Shown piece after piece: positions 34,054-46,106 of a DNA stretch of 64,000 nt. The notes beneath the pieces are model-generated. The model had not been told where the DNA came from, did not search any database, and worked only from the letters and a program-made list of their open reading frames with translations. The DNA comes from Actinostola sp. cb2023. Taxonomy: Eukaryota > Cnidaria > Anthozoa > Actiniaria > Actinostolidae. Location: the NCBI GenBank assembly GCA_033675265.1, contig JAUJYZ010000921.1, forward strand, positions 62,001-126,000. Direction: 5' to 3'. How positions within the stretch are numbered: the first letter of the stretch is position 1; every line of letters starts with the position of its first letter. The translations under genes and the position numbers were made by a program.

Positions 34054-34252
34054 TCAGTCTATAGGCGATAGGTCATAGCTCGTTCCAAGACCGAACTACA
34101 TTATGGTAACAGCTTGAATAGCTAAAAAGGTATGAAAGGCTGTATGATATCGTACCTATTTCCATTTCAGCATGCAAATACATGCCATATTCAAGCTGTT
34201 ACCATAATGCAGTTCGGTCTTGGAATGACCTATAACCTATCGCCTATGGACT
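34054..34252. mobile_element. MITE with ~65 bp inverted ends
   Basis: CAGTCTATAGGCGATAGGTC to GTAACAGCTTGAAT and its complement ATTCAAGCTGTTACCATAAT to CGCCTATGGACT flank ~70 bp of non-coding DNA. Confidence 0.85.
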
Positions 34253-34734
34253 CAGATGTCCTTGACAACCTTTTATGAAATAGGTGTATATATATTGAAC
34301 GCCAGGAACGTACGGTCATCTGGAATACATTCATCGTTTATTGACGCTATTTAAAATGGCGGCGGAATGTAAAACTACTCTTTTTTAGAGTCGTTTTCGT
34401 ATGAGTGGGAAGTAGTTACGGTACGTTTCCTGCCGTACAGTGACGGTATTGCGCCATGATCGTGCAGTATCCAAGCATTTTGATTGGTTGAGCGATGATT
34501 TTGCGTGCTGTTGTTGGTTGAATACAATGTCTTTGATTCTGTACATTGACCGTAACTCTGTGCCATATGTCTACGACTCTATGTCTACTGTCGTCATGTT
34601 TTCAAATTTCGCTTATACTTTATTCAGCTGTGTAATTATACTAAAACATTCGTCTCGCGGGATTATTCAGCGTATTTTCTTGACCAATCGAATAAAAACT
34701 ATATTTCGTGTTTGAGTTGGCGAACAGAACTGAG

Positions 34735-36365
34735 GCGAATGGGATTACTTGTTTGGCGTCGCGAGCATTGAGAGTGGATTTGAAGTCAGTTAATTGGATT
34801 GTCTGTTTATCTGTTGTAGGGCAACCCAAAAAAAAGATCCTTTCGCTTCAAGGCCCAAAATGCCACGCGACTTCAGTGAACCACTGAGTAGAGCAAAATA
34901 CCTCTGTGTACATTACTGCCACGAGATCCCTGTGTCGCGAAAAAATATTGTAAAAAAACGCGTGAAAGAAGTCATTTCTTCTGCTAAAAAAGTCATTTAT
35001 TCTGCTAAAACATATCATTTCTTCAGCTTCAAATGAAATCGTGTATGATGTTCCAGTGTTTCCATCGGAATAGAATGCTATGCGCCCGCGTATCAAACCG
35101 CTGAACAGTCCTCGATTCTTGCCCATGCATGGGAAGAGGGTGAAGGAAGGAAGGAAAGGAGGAAGGCAGGCAGGAAGGAAGGAAGGAAGGGAGGAAGGAA
35201 GGAAGGAAGGAAGGAAGGAAGGAAGGAAGGAAGGAAGGAAGGAAGGAAGGAAGGAAGGAAGGAAGGAAGGAAGGAAGGAAGGAAGGAAGGAAGGAAGGAA
35301 GGAAGGAAGGAAGGAAGGAAGGAAGGAAGGAAGGAAGGAAGGAAGGAAGGAAGGAAGGAAGGAAGGAAGGAAGGAAGGAAGGAAGGAAGGAAGGAAGGAA
35401 GTTTATCTGTTGTAGGGCAACCCAAAAAAAAGATCCTTTCGCTTCGAGGCCCAAAATACCACGCGACTTCAGGGAACCACTGAGTGGAGCGAAATCGTCT
35501 ACTCCACCACTAGGAAGATCCATGTCACCAACGTAACAAGGTCATCTTCTAAGATAAGCCGACCAGGTATTGTAATCTGCCATGCCGGACCTCCTGTATT
35601 TCCTCATATTTTCCATAGGATCCGAAAAGCTCCATTGTCCTAGTAATACTCCTATATTTCCTATATGTGGGTGCACGAGTGCTCAAACACACTGGAAATG
35701 GCATTATAGAGAGTTTGAAGTAAGCGGGGAGATTTTGTGATAAAGGTTTTCTATAAAATGCCCATTAAAAAAATCCTTCCCAAATAGGCGAATAAGGAAG
35801 GAAGGAAGGAAGGAAGGAAGGAAGGAAGGAAGGAAAGATAAATGGGATAACAATGCAAGAAAGGAAAGTACACGGAAGGAGAAATAGAAATTGGAAATCA
35901 GAAATTGCAATGACGTCATAGAAAAAGAAAAGAAAAACGAAGAAAGTCAAATAGGAATTAATCAGGCATGCACACTGTAGAATTTCAATAATTCTCAAAG
36001 CAGTCATGCACCACGATATAATAACAGATTTCGGAGTTTCCTTATCATAGCATAATTCCTAATCGCATGTACATCTTGGTATTAGGATCAGCATCTTTTA
36101 AGAAAGGAAGTGAAGCAGGCATGCGCAGATCCTCAAAGAACTCCAGATGACACCACACAATAATGTAATATGTATTATATGTCCTTTCGTAGAGACCGTA
36201 CGTGCAAAAATATGATGATCTTATGATTGTTTTCACAAAATGATAATGTATATTGATGTTTGCCGCCGATTTTAAAGGATCAGGGTGCTGTTCCTGAGGA
36301 ACATCTAACCGGAACAGATAAAAGTGTATTTAGGCTTTCTTGTAGTCCTGGCTCTGGTTTCTCAA
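34735..36365. repeat. Inverted copy of the 4.55-5.69 kb repeat, with insertion
   Basis: Reverse-complement match to 4555-5660. It is interrupted by a ~510 bp segment holding the GGAA array. That segment is bordered by a direct repeat of ~92 bp (GTTTATCTGTTGTAGGGCAA from ~34803 and again from ~35401). Confidence 0.8.
35140..35400. repeat. (GGAA)n microsatellite, ~50 copies
   Basis: Perfect AAGG from about 35200 to 35400, preceded by GGAGGAAGGCAGG variants. The long FLPS and EGRK ORFs are artefacts. Confidence 0.95.
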
Positions 36366-36451
36366 AGACGGATCGGAATGGACGACAACGACGTCAGAGA
36401 GACAATAGCGATTGAGAGCGGTGTCGATCTACTTCGTGTTCACTATTCAAC

Positions 36452-36925
36452 ATTGTAGTTGGGGGAGGGAGTTTGGTAGTTGTAGTGGGGGAGGGGGTTT
36501 GGTAGTTGTAGTGGGGGGGGGGTTGATAGTTGTAGTGGGAGGAGGGGGCCGGGTTGGTAGTTGTAGTGGGAGGACGGAGCCGGGCGGTTGGTAGTCGGTT
36601 GTAGTCGGGGGAGGGGGGTTGGTAGTTGTAGTGGGAGGAGGGGCCGGGGTTGGTAGTTGTAGTGGGGGGAGGGGGTTTGGTAGTTGTAGTGGGGGGAGGG
36701 GGTTGATAGTTGTAGTGGGAGGAGGGGGTCGGGTTGGTAGTTGTAGTGGGAGGACGGAGCCGGGGTTGGTAGACGTCGGTTGTAGTCGAGGGAGGGGAGT
36801 TGGTAGTTGTAGTGGGAGGAGGGCCGGGGTTGGTAGTTGTAGTGGGGGGAGGGGGTTTGGTAGTTGTAGTGGGGGGAGGGGATTTGGTAGTTGTAGTGGG
36901 GGGAGGGGGGTTTGGTAGTTCTATG
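36452..36925. repeat. G-rich minisatellite (TTGGTAGTTGTAGTGGGGGG)
   Basis: About 15 units of 26-38 bp built from TTGGTAGTTGTAGTGGGGGG with AGGGGG or AGGACGGAGCCGGG. Units recur in a larger pattern (the GGACGGAGCCGG variant appears twice, ~180 bp apart). Several G-runs per unit could form quadruplexes. Confidence 0.85.
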
Positions 36926-37449
36926 AGAAATATTTCAGGTACAGCATCACATTTCTGAAATATAGGTATAAAAAACCTATTTGTGTCAACTATTTTGCAA
37001 ACGACTGTAGCTGCCGTGCTCTGGTCTTTTGCAAACTATCCCAACATTGGTATTGGAGAAGAGGCGGGGTGTTCGCGATAATTTTGTCGCTCGCTGTAGG
37101 TCTAAACCATCGCATTTTGTACCGGTTTCGAATGCGTCCTGTAAAACAAACACAGACGCAGCCTAAACGATGTCGAATGCTATCTGTAGTTGACGTGGTT
37201 AAAGGTTGAATCCCTAAAGTATGCCAGGCCGCGGTTGTTCAGAGAGTGGATAGCGCTATCCATTGCATTTATCCTTTTCCAGTAGATATATTTATTCGGT
37301 GACAGCATCAGTGACTGGATAAGGATTTAGCTAACGGATAGCGATATCCACCGGCTCTTTGAACAACTCGGGCCACACCGAGTCTTATTATACCACAGTA
37401 ATAACAAACTCTATTTAAAAGTTACCAAATCCCAAACTTTTACCCCTGA

Positions 37450-38094
37450 ATCACAGGCAAACCACAGTGATAAAGTGACATTTGCACTAAAAAATACCGA
37501 ATAAAACGTGTTTTAATACATTTTAGCCCGAGTAAATGCACCATTGTTCCCCACCCTCCCTCACTGAGTCGGAATAGGTCAACCGGAGGACGTATATTAT
37601 TACAAGGTAGGCAACTTTCAGGATTCCTGTGGTGAATCTCAAAACAAATCTGCTAAAATATATATCAAATCTTGTGAAAACTCATCCCTAAATCCGTCCA
37701 GTTACTAAAATACCTTCAATCTATCATGTCAGCTCAATTGTTTGGTTGTATTTTGAAGAAAATGCTGGTTTTGGGTCCAAGGACGCAAAAAAACAGCTTT
37801 CGTACTATGTGCCGACAGTTAGGCTTCGACCAGCGCAGTCCTGGGGACGAAAATGTGGTGCAAAAATAACCCGCGTACCCCTTCCCTTGTATTCCTTTAC
37901 TCACCTGATCAAATGGACAAACGCAACCCTACATAGGCAAACATTCGACTTCCGCTTTCGTAATATTTAAATATTCATCGCGTATGAATTCTTTGACGCA
38001 TGCAAGTTTTGTAAGACGGCATAATACAATACACTGTACAATAATTACTCGGGCCCAGGCCGCAGGCCGCCCGAGTTAGAAAATGCGGATTTCG

Positions 38095-38126
<32 letters not shown>

Positions 38127-39790
38127 TTTGTTCGGCTCCAAAATGACGAGTATGCGACGTATTTAATCGTATCCGGAGTTTCAAGATTACTCAGCAGATT
38201 TGAAAAGATAAACGAGAAACAGGACTCAAGTAGATTTTGAATCTTAGTTTTGAAAGCAGCTGTAGATCTTCAAGCTATTAAAAGGTCAGGATTCTAGTTC
38301 ATCGTTCAATGACTAGAAGTGGTAAAAGGACTAGAAGCTCGCTTAAAATATATATTTTTTTAAACAAACGCGAGGCCGTTATCGGAACCATCTGACCTAT
38401 GCAACCTCAAGACGTATCATGTTCGTACTCACCGGACTAATAGTCTCCCTCGTCACTCAACTGTCACTGATTGTCATGACGTCAGAGAAATTATATTGTA
38501 TTGAAGAAGATGTCCTTGTTTTATTCGACGTTCGAACCGTAACTCGAACCCGAACTCGATTCCAAACTCGACGTTTCGGGATCTGAAGCTAGAGAGGGGG
38601 CCTTTACACAAACTCATCAAAATCAAATCAATTGAACTCAAAGTCAAAAGGTAATCAAATGAACTCAAAGGCAAATCAAATGAACTCGACACATACATGT
38701 ATATACATAGTCTCCCTCGTCACGCAACTGTCAGTCATTGTCAGGTCTCTCCTCGCGCAGCTGACATTGTCCTTGTTCTTCAACCAACTGGCATTCATTT
38801 TCAAGTACTTCCTCGAACAACTGACATTTCCTTTTCACAATGCCCGAGTGAACGCTCATTGAGCGTCTTGTTATAAGAAAGTTTGGGTTTCGTTCGTTAT
38901 AGGTCTTATAGTCTACTGAAATTATGAAGAAAGTACAAGGTGTTTTGTAATTTGTATAATTCAATGCAAATATTTCTTTTGCCTTCCCACTGATTATTCG
39001 AAATGAATAACGCTTATTTGCGGACTTATTTGACATTAGAATAACAGTAATATAAATAGCAAGCTCTGCAACATGTGCATTGTAGATAACAATCTGGGAC
39101 GAAATTCAACTGAGAAGTGAAAGTTAAGAATAACATTCAAAAATGTTACTGTCATTCATCTATATGTTGTAGTTTAATTTTTGCTTGTAATTATTGTGCA
39201 GTGTATTGTATTATTCCGTCTTGCAAAACTTGCATGCGTCAAAGAATTCACACGCGATGAATATTTAAATATTACGAAAGCGGAAGTCGAATGTTTGCCT
39301 ATGTAGGGTTGCGTTTGTCCATTTGATCAGGCGAGTAAAGGAATACAAGGGAAGGGATACGCAGGTTATTTTTGCTCCACATTTTCGTCCCCAGGACTGC
39401 GCTGGTCGAAGCCTAACTGTCGGCACATAGTACGAAAGCTGTTTTTTTGCGTCCTTGGACCCAAAACCAGCATTTTCTTCAAAATACAACCAAACAATTG
39501 AGCTGACATGATAGATTGAAGGTATTTTAGTAACTGGACGGATTTAGGGATGAGTTTTCACAAGATTTGATATATATTTTAGCAGATTTGTTTTGAGATT
39601 CACCACAGGAATCCTGAAAGTTGCCTACCTTGTAATAATATACGTCCTCCGGTTGACCTATTCCGACTCAGTGAGGGAGGGTGGGGAACAATGGTGCATT
39701 TACTCGGGCTAAAATGTATTAAAACACGTTTTATTCGGTATTTTTTAGTGCAAATGTCACTTTATCACTGTGGTTTGCCTGTGGTTTCTG
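37450..39790. mobile_element. 2.3 kb DNA element with ~600 bp inverted ends
   Basis: The left arm (37450-38046) and right arm (39187-39790) are reverse complements with few differences. The outer ends are CACAGGCAAACCACAGTGAT and ATCACTGTGGTTTGCCTGTG. Both arms contain the same 74-codon frame, read in opposite directions, which is therefore not a gene. The related repeat at ~1345 (reverse strand) runs without the insertion past the place where this element sits after ACCCCTGAAT. The centre (38047-39186) has a TAG repeat (38097-38126) and no coding domain. Confidence 0.75.
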
Positions 39791-40603
39791 GTACAAATCT
39801 ATGTAATTTCAAATCACTATAACTTTTCAAGATTGCATAGTACAGCCCTAAAATTTGGTATGTTCATTATTGAAAACCCTCTCTTCAAAGAGATGGTCAG
39901 ATATTGCTTTTAATATCTTCCCAATAACAAAGGAAATCAGATTTTACGATTCTACCAGTATTGCATAGGGTCTGACGTTTTTTGAAGGCAATTTCCAATA
40001 TTTACACGCACGAGATCAATAAGTTAGTTCGAATTTGTGATATATTTTCCCGTTGAGGAAAAATATGCAGCTTTTCCATCCTCTCTTATATTTTAGCTAC
40101 CTGATTTACACATTGTCAAAGGAAAAATATGAATTCAGAAATGATAAACCAGTCACGTACGAATCTGCTTTATTTAGCGGTCATAGTGAACAAATTGCTG
40201 GATCAATCGGGCCTCACGTGCATTAGTAAACAAAGCATTAACAAAAAACGTTGTCCGCGTGATACTGGATCCCAACAGGAGCAAATGTTCAATGATGCAG
40301 GACATAAGTTTGATATGCCACCAAGTCACGTCTACTTGATACATCACCGCAGCATTGCATACACTCGGCTTTTGGTGGACGATTGCCGTTGTTGGCATTG
40401 ATATGCTCCGGCGCGCGCCGAAACACAGTGATTTACGGTTGATACCTTCAAGATTACTTGGTGTCCTTGAGTCTCCTTATTTCCCTTTGACTGAGGGGCA
40501 AAAACTGGTCGGCTCTATTGATATCAAGCAATAGAAAGAAATATTTCACACCTATTCAAGAAATAAAGTATAGCTATATCATAAAGGTTGTATTGCTGAT
40601 AAA

Positions 40604-40631
40604 TCCCCCCCCCCCCCCCCCCCCCCCCCCA
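40604..40631. repeat. 26-base poly-C tract
   Basis: Uninterrupted C from 40605 to 40630. Confidence 0.95.
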
Positions 40632-40865
40632 ATACTGAATTCAATGATATTCTTCATTCTTTGCTGCATCATAATATCATAATTGGGGAGGGGGTTCCAG
40701 ACCTTGCATGGGTATAGGGGTGCCGCTGAGGAGTTGTAACACTGACCCTGTCTATAGGACAATGAAACTCTATATACCTTCCCTGTGTAGGACAACACCC
40801 TCAATTTTACGACCCTTTGTCGATTTATTTTCATTTCCTATTTCTCTTTTATCTGGTGTACTTTC

Positions 40866-41254
40866 TAGTAGAGTATTGCTCCAAATAATCCTGTCTCAGC
40901 TCCTTTATATTTTATTTGTCAAAGTCGACCATCGACATCATCAGGTTCAAGGCCTACGTCGAGACCTGCTTCGAACCATACACCTGTCAGCCGTAATGAG
41001 GTACTAGACAAACTGTTAACGAATAGTTAAGTAGTACGGGACCCTTACTATTGCGCATCTCACTTTTGACCGTTTCTTGAAGTGGTTACTGAACAGATCA
41101 GTGAAGTTATGGATCATGCAACACAAAAAAATGAAATGATAAATGAATGGATTGGTGCAATGAATACATGCAAACTGCTTACTGACATTAGACATTTTCT
41201 ATATACATGTAAGGACGACAAAGGTGTTCAAGTTTCAGAGAGCAGACAGAGTGA
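40866..41254 (+). pseudogene. ARMC9: Inverted duplicate of the last ARMC9 exon and its flanks
   Basis: It is the reverse complement of about 9042-9442. The exon part (40923-41026) still reads SRPSTSSGSRPTSRPASNH then TPVSRNEVLDK, but the acceptor CAG is now CAA and an indel before the stop shifts the ending. The copy joins at ~41254 directly to the CCTTTCGTAGAGACCGTACG repeat. It is a pseudoexon, 31.6 kb from its source. Confidence 0.85.
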
Positions 41255-42008
41255 TGTACATATGTATTATATGTCCTTTCGTAGAGACCGTACGTGCAAA
41301 AATATGATGATCTTATGATTGTTTTCACAAAATGATAATGTATATATATTGATGTTTGCCGTCGATTTTAAAGGATCAGAGATGCTAGTCCCAAATGCTG
41401 TGCGCGTTTATTCGGTTCCTGAAGAACATCTAACCGGAACAGATAAAAGTGTCTTTAGGCTTTCTTGTAGTCCTGGCTCTGGTTGTTCAAAGAGTGAATA
41501 GGGACCTTACGCATCAAGACGGAATGGACGACAACGACGTCAGAGAATCAATAGCGCTAATTACAAAATTCAATAACTTGTTGGAATGTATGAAATGAGC
41601 TCGATTTGGTCTTAACTGAGGCGTTCTGTGCAAAGCTACAACGTGAAATGCCTATGTTTGACAACGCATTTGTGCAGATAGTTGTTTTCAGTCAACTGGA
41701 CGACAAAAAGACGACATCATTCGCGAAAGGGGCCGCAAGTTAAGTGAAAACACGGAAAATGAAACAATTATGAAAAGAATAAACAACAAAATACATTATT
41801 CGAACTTCGTCGTCCTCGACGTCGTCGTCCTGTTGTGTAAGGTCATTATGTATCGTTATCCGTTGGATAATTCAGTCCTTATCAAGCGGATAAGTTAATG
41901 TCATCTAATCAATTTATCCACTAGTAGATAAGGATTGATCCAACAACCGCTATCCAGCTGTCCTAAGCTCGTATGGATGTCACAGATCGGTGTAAACGTA
42001 CGCTACAT

Positions 42009-42045
<37 letters not shown>
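42009..42045. repeat. 37-base poly-G tract at a repeat junction
   Basis: The copy of the 1.87-2.40 kb repeat ends at ACGTACGCTACAT. The poly-G follows at once, then ATGCCGCTGATG. Confidence 0.95.
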
Positions 42046-42046
<1 letters not shown>

Positions 42047-44014
42047 TGCCGCTGATGACTATATACTGATACATTTTTTATTTGATTTTACTGATAATTA
42101 TATATAGTTTATTGATTTTACTGATAATTATATATCTATTGGTTAAATTAGAAAAAAACTAAGATTTGAGATATAAAAATGAGTTATTATTATTAATGGC
42201 TACCAATAATAACAATAATTTAATGTTTTCCTCGTGTTTCATTTTCCTAATGATTTAGTCGATTGTTTTATATTAATCCATTTTTACATTGTATTTTATA
42301 ATTATTTTATTTTCATTCTATTTTATATTATTTGAGGACCTCCCTGAAAACCACGTTATGTGATGGGCGCTTCCTCCTTAAAGATTAAATATTATTATTA
42401 TTCACGAATATAACATCGTTTCTGAAGAGTGGTTCCATACAGACCACTGAGAAAGCGTGATTCACATGACACCTGGTTGATGGCACTTTAAATTAATGGA
42501 GAGCGCTCAGAACTCTAATTATATAAAGCCTGGTTGCCATATTCAATTCAATTCGTTTATTTCATCATCGTTCAATATTACATTTCATTTATTGCTGCCG
42601 CAGCGAGCGAGCCTGAAGCGAGCGAGCAGGGCAGCTCTCTAATCGACATATATAAACAATATATAGGGGTCTTTGGGCATTTTGCTTGCAAAACGCAAGG
42701 AATTGTGGTTAACGGCAAGATCAAAGGTGCAAGGCAGGCTGGTTAATGCGCAAAGTGAAATAACTGAATGCGCAGAGACCACAATGCAAGGCGTCGCTAA
42801 CACACGTGCAACGTCTTTCGCTAGGAGAAAGAAATAATAAGTTTACTGTCAAATCGGCTGATGCGTTCCCCCGGTGCGTTCCTGTCAAGGTTGGAAACAT
42901 TCAATTTGTTTTTTGAAATGATTCGATCTTGTTTTGAAGCTTGCATTACGTGTGACTCAACATTGCTTCGAAACTGGAATCTGATTGATATTTCTGTCTC
43001 GCTGGTCCCAGACGACTACAGCGCAAATATGAAGTGTACCGAGCCTAAATGAAGAGCAGTAATTCGTGCTATTCATAATATTTCTTGGTCGATCTAACAA
43101 AACCATATTCACGAACTATTTGACAATGCTCAAAGCAATCCGCTAATGAACAATGTCGAGACGGAATGTTGTAGGTCAACTTATTTAGTCACGCTAGTCC
43201 CTTCAACTTTTAAAAAGCTGGTTTCCAAGAGGGGCGTGAATACAATAATAATTTACAAAATTGTTTAACATTATACTACTACACGAATAATGTGCTGAAA
43301 GAGGACGTTTGCAGACTGTTTACTGACGAAACAAACAAACAAAAAACATATTGCTTGGTTTCAATTAGCTGTTAAACCTCCTTGAATCTCATTATTTGCT
43401 TCAAATGACGGGCAAACACTGCCCTCCTTGTGCTATGGCAATCAGAGAGTATTCTATTGAAAAGGTGCAATTCAGCTGATGAAAACATTTACAGAATTTG
43501 ACTGAAACAATTATTTCTCGACTAAATGAATGCATTCAGTACTTTTGCATTAATTATGGCCACATTTGCGGCATAACATTTTGTGTGGCAGCATTCACAG
43601 CCGTAACGGTAGACTAGTAATTAGAACATATTCTTTGTTGATGAGGAGTCTACTCAGAAGCTTTTATTATATTTTATTATATTTTGCATATGATCGCCCA
43701 AAACCATGTTCAGCAAATCGCAGCGATCCTGCTATCTTTGCCCGCAGCGATCATATGGAAAGGAGGCTTAACTCACACAGTGCCTGTCTAATACGTACTG
43801 TTGGAATGTATTGTTTTATACTTGGTACCTCTTAGGTATGAACACTATTACATGCCACGACCACTTGGAAGATTATATTCATGAGGGACATTTAGACTAA
43901 ATTTCCCTCGTGATTGTATTCATGAGGATGCAAGTCAGTCCTTCATATACACACCAGGTGTACACAATCATTGGGACCCAAGAGCAAGCCGAAGAGTAAT
44001 TAATCGCTCTCTAC
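42046..44014. other. Intergenic stretch without recognised gene
   Basis: Frames of 60-90 codons (42534, 42861 and 43566, plus) show no known domain, splice pattern or repeat. TTCATGAGG-type short repeats occur near 43880-43930. Nothing else seen. Confidence 0.45.
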
Positions 44015-44186
44015 TTAAAGGGGCAGTGTCACGGTCACGCATGCGCATAAAAATCATAACAAATGACCATAACAATAACAAACGGTCCAGGGGTATGGAA
44101 CCTAATTAAATGATAGCTTCGGACAAAAACGCCGGTAAACACCTGTTAATGCTTTGTTTCCTTGTCAAATCCTGACCCTAGCGACA

Positions 44187-45410
44187 ATGGAAATCGACTC
44201 TTCTATCTCCGATCAAGATTCCTTCGCAATCGAGGTGGTAAGTGGCAGTTATTTTAGCATCATCTCGTGATTTTCTGATCGTGTTTTGATTCTGATTACG
44301 CTCTTTTTCGAAGTTAAAATTCGGCATCGTTCGTTTATTCAGCCTGCTTTCCAACCTTGCAATTGCAAAACCTCTTGCTCAACAAAAACGACTGAGAGAA
44401 GACGTGGCTGTCCATGTAAAACAGAGAGCAGAATGTGTTCGGTCCATTGTACGTGCGGGACTCGCAAAAGTAGTTGTAAAAACAAGGTAGGTTAGATCTC
44501 AGACCTTCGGTATCAAGGCATTGTAGAAATATATCACGTCAACTATCCTCAATTATAATCGGCTATGATTCTAGCCTGTTATTCCTTGGCCGAGAGCAGT
44601 TACAGAAGAGGTCAGAGTCACCGAAGATGAGGAACGAGAAAAGGAAAATCGCGACGTGAAGGTAAGCTACGACAACCACTTTGAAGACAACTGATATTAT
44701 TTTTACAACAGATAACTTCCTATCCACACTAGTAGTATATAGTAGAATATTTTCAATGCTAAAATAAACAAAGTATTTAATATAAACTAATTATATTAAT
44801 TGTCCAATCGTTTCCCCTTCGCATAACGTTACACTGGTACGTTGACAAAGCATGGCCATTTTATTTCAAACTACAGGATTTTCTAGAAACGTTAGACGAA
44901 ACAATGATGAGAAAGATTGCTGTAAAAGCACTACAACGAGGTGTAGGAAGTATGGACTACATCCAGTCGCTGCTTTTGGAAGATGATGATGAAATAAACA
45001 ACACTCACAATCCTTTGACCCCTACCCCTACTCCACAGCCATCCCCTTCACCCACAAGTCAGTCACCAGAGTGGTGCAAATGTACCAAATGTCGCACAAT
45101 GCCACAAGAAATAGAAAACAAATGTTGTGGCCAAAAAAGTTGTGTTGCTCTAACATCTAGATTTTCTAAGTTAGTGTTAGACGCTGAAGTGCTGGAGCTT
45201 TGCATCAAGAACAGAGCTGACATCAGAAACGATAGGGAAGACAACAGTACAAGAGCTTTCCGGAAGGCTGCCTACAGGCAGTATATCTTAGATAGATATA
45301 ACTATCTGGGAAAAGGAAATAGGAGAGTTGCACCATCTTGTGTAGTCTGGGCAATCCGGTCTAAGTATCCATCTGTAACAGGTGTATATATGGGATTTAG
45401 GGCACGCTGA
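44187..45410 (+). CDS. CXC-like Cys-rich protein with P2X7-type intracellular (ballast) domain, 4 exons
   Basis: The exons 44187-44237, 44343-44486, 44575-44661 and 44877-45410 are all phase 0 with GT-AG borders. They join to about 271 aa. Residues 18-65 hold nine Cys in a CXC-like pattern (PCNCKTSC, GCPCK, CSVHCTCG, SCKNK), likely zinc-binding. Residues 66-103 are acidic. Residues ~104-271 match the P2X7 intracellular domain: WCKCTKCRTMP (160-170), a CCGQKSC pair, RKAAYRQYILDRYNYLGKG (223-241), NRRVAPSCVVWAIRSKYP and a final YMGF. In vertebrate P2X7 this domain binds zinc and guanine nucleotide in the cytosol. Invertebrates have many stand-alone copies. There is no channel or membrane segment. 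All exons are intact, although the host element is decaying. The gene lies wholly between the ends of a transposon, so it is cargo or a transposon-borne gene. Confidence 0.8.
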
Positions 45411-45601
45411 TCAATATATACATGTACAGTGTACACTTGAAATGTTGATGAGTCATGATGCTATTGTTTTGTTATGTACAGTGTCATGGACATTACAATA
45501 AGTTACAGGTATTCACAGTGAAATATAGCACAACCTCACTGTCTTGAACTTGGTTATTATTTTGCTTAGATCAGAGTGCAAACACTAAAACCGTGAAACA
45601 G

Positions 45602-45751
45602 TAGAGTGATTCCAATAAACCTGGGCACTACTAATTAGCTGTCATTGTTTATTAGATGCAAAGAAACAAAAGAAAACAAAAGAGTGAGTGTCTAATAGTT
45701 ATGTATTGGTGTAGTTAGTAATGCCCAGGTTTATTGGAATCACTCTACAAA
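45602..45751. mobile_element. MITE copy 1 (GAGTGATTCCAATAAACCTG ends)
   Basis: A ~150 bp hairpin with inverted ends GAGTGATTCCAATAAACCTG and CAGGTTTATTGGAATCACTC. It is nested between a second inverted pair, GTGCAAACACTAAAACCGTG near 45575 and its complement near 45822. Confidence 0.85.
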
Positions 45752-46106
45752 CTATTTAGTGCTAAATAGCACCAATGAAACAATTGCACTATTTAGTGCT
45801 AATTAAAGTCAGTACTATTTCATGGTTTTAGTGTTTGCACTCTACCTACTTGGAGCTTGAGTTAGTACTGTAGCCTTTATTTAGAGGTTAACACACTTGA
45901 GCCAGTGGGTTATCACGATTTACCTGCACGAGTTCACTAACAATGAACGAGAAATTTAAATACTGCACGAGGCGTAGCCTGAGTGCAGTATGAGAGAAAG
46001 AATTACAGTCATGACGCCCTGTAACCAGTGCCATGACGCCCCCAATACGGTGGGTCATGACGCCCCATATATGTTGCACTTGTTGATTTTATTCCACATG
46101 ATGTTT

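Noticed and set aside
35029..35523. FLPS and EGRK repeat ORFs
   Set aside because: Translations of (GGAA)n.
37746..39489. 74-codon ORF MYFEENAGFG... at two places
   Set aside because: It is the same sequence in the two inverted arms of one element and is not followed by any recognisable coding region.
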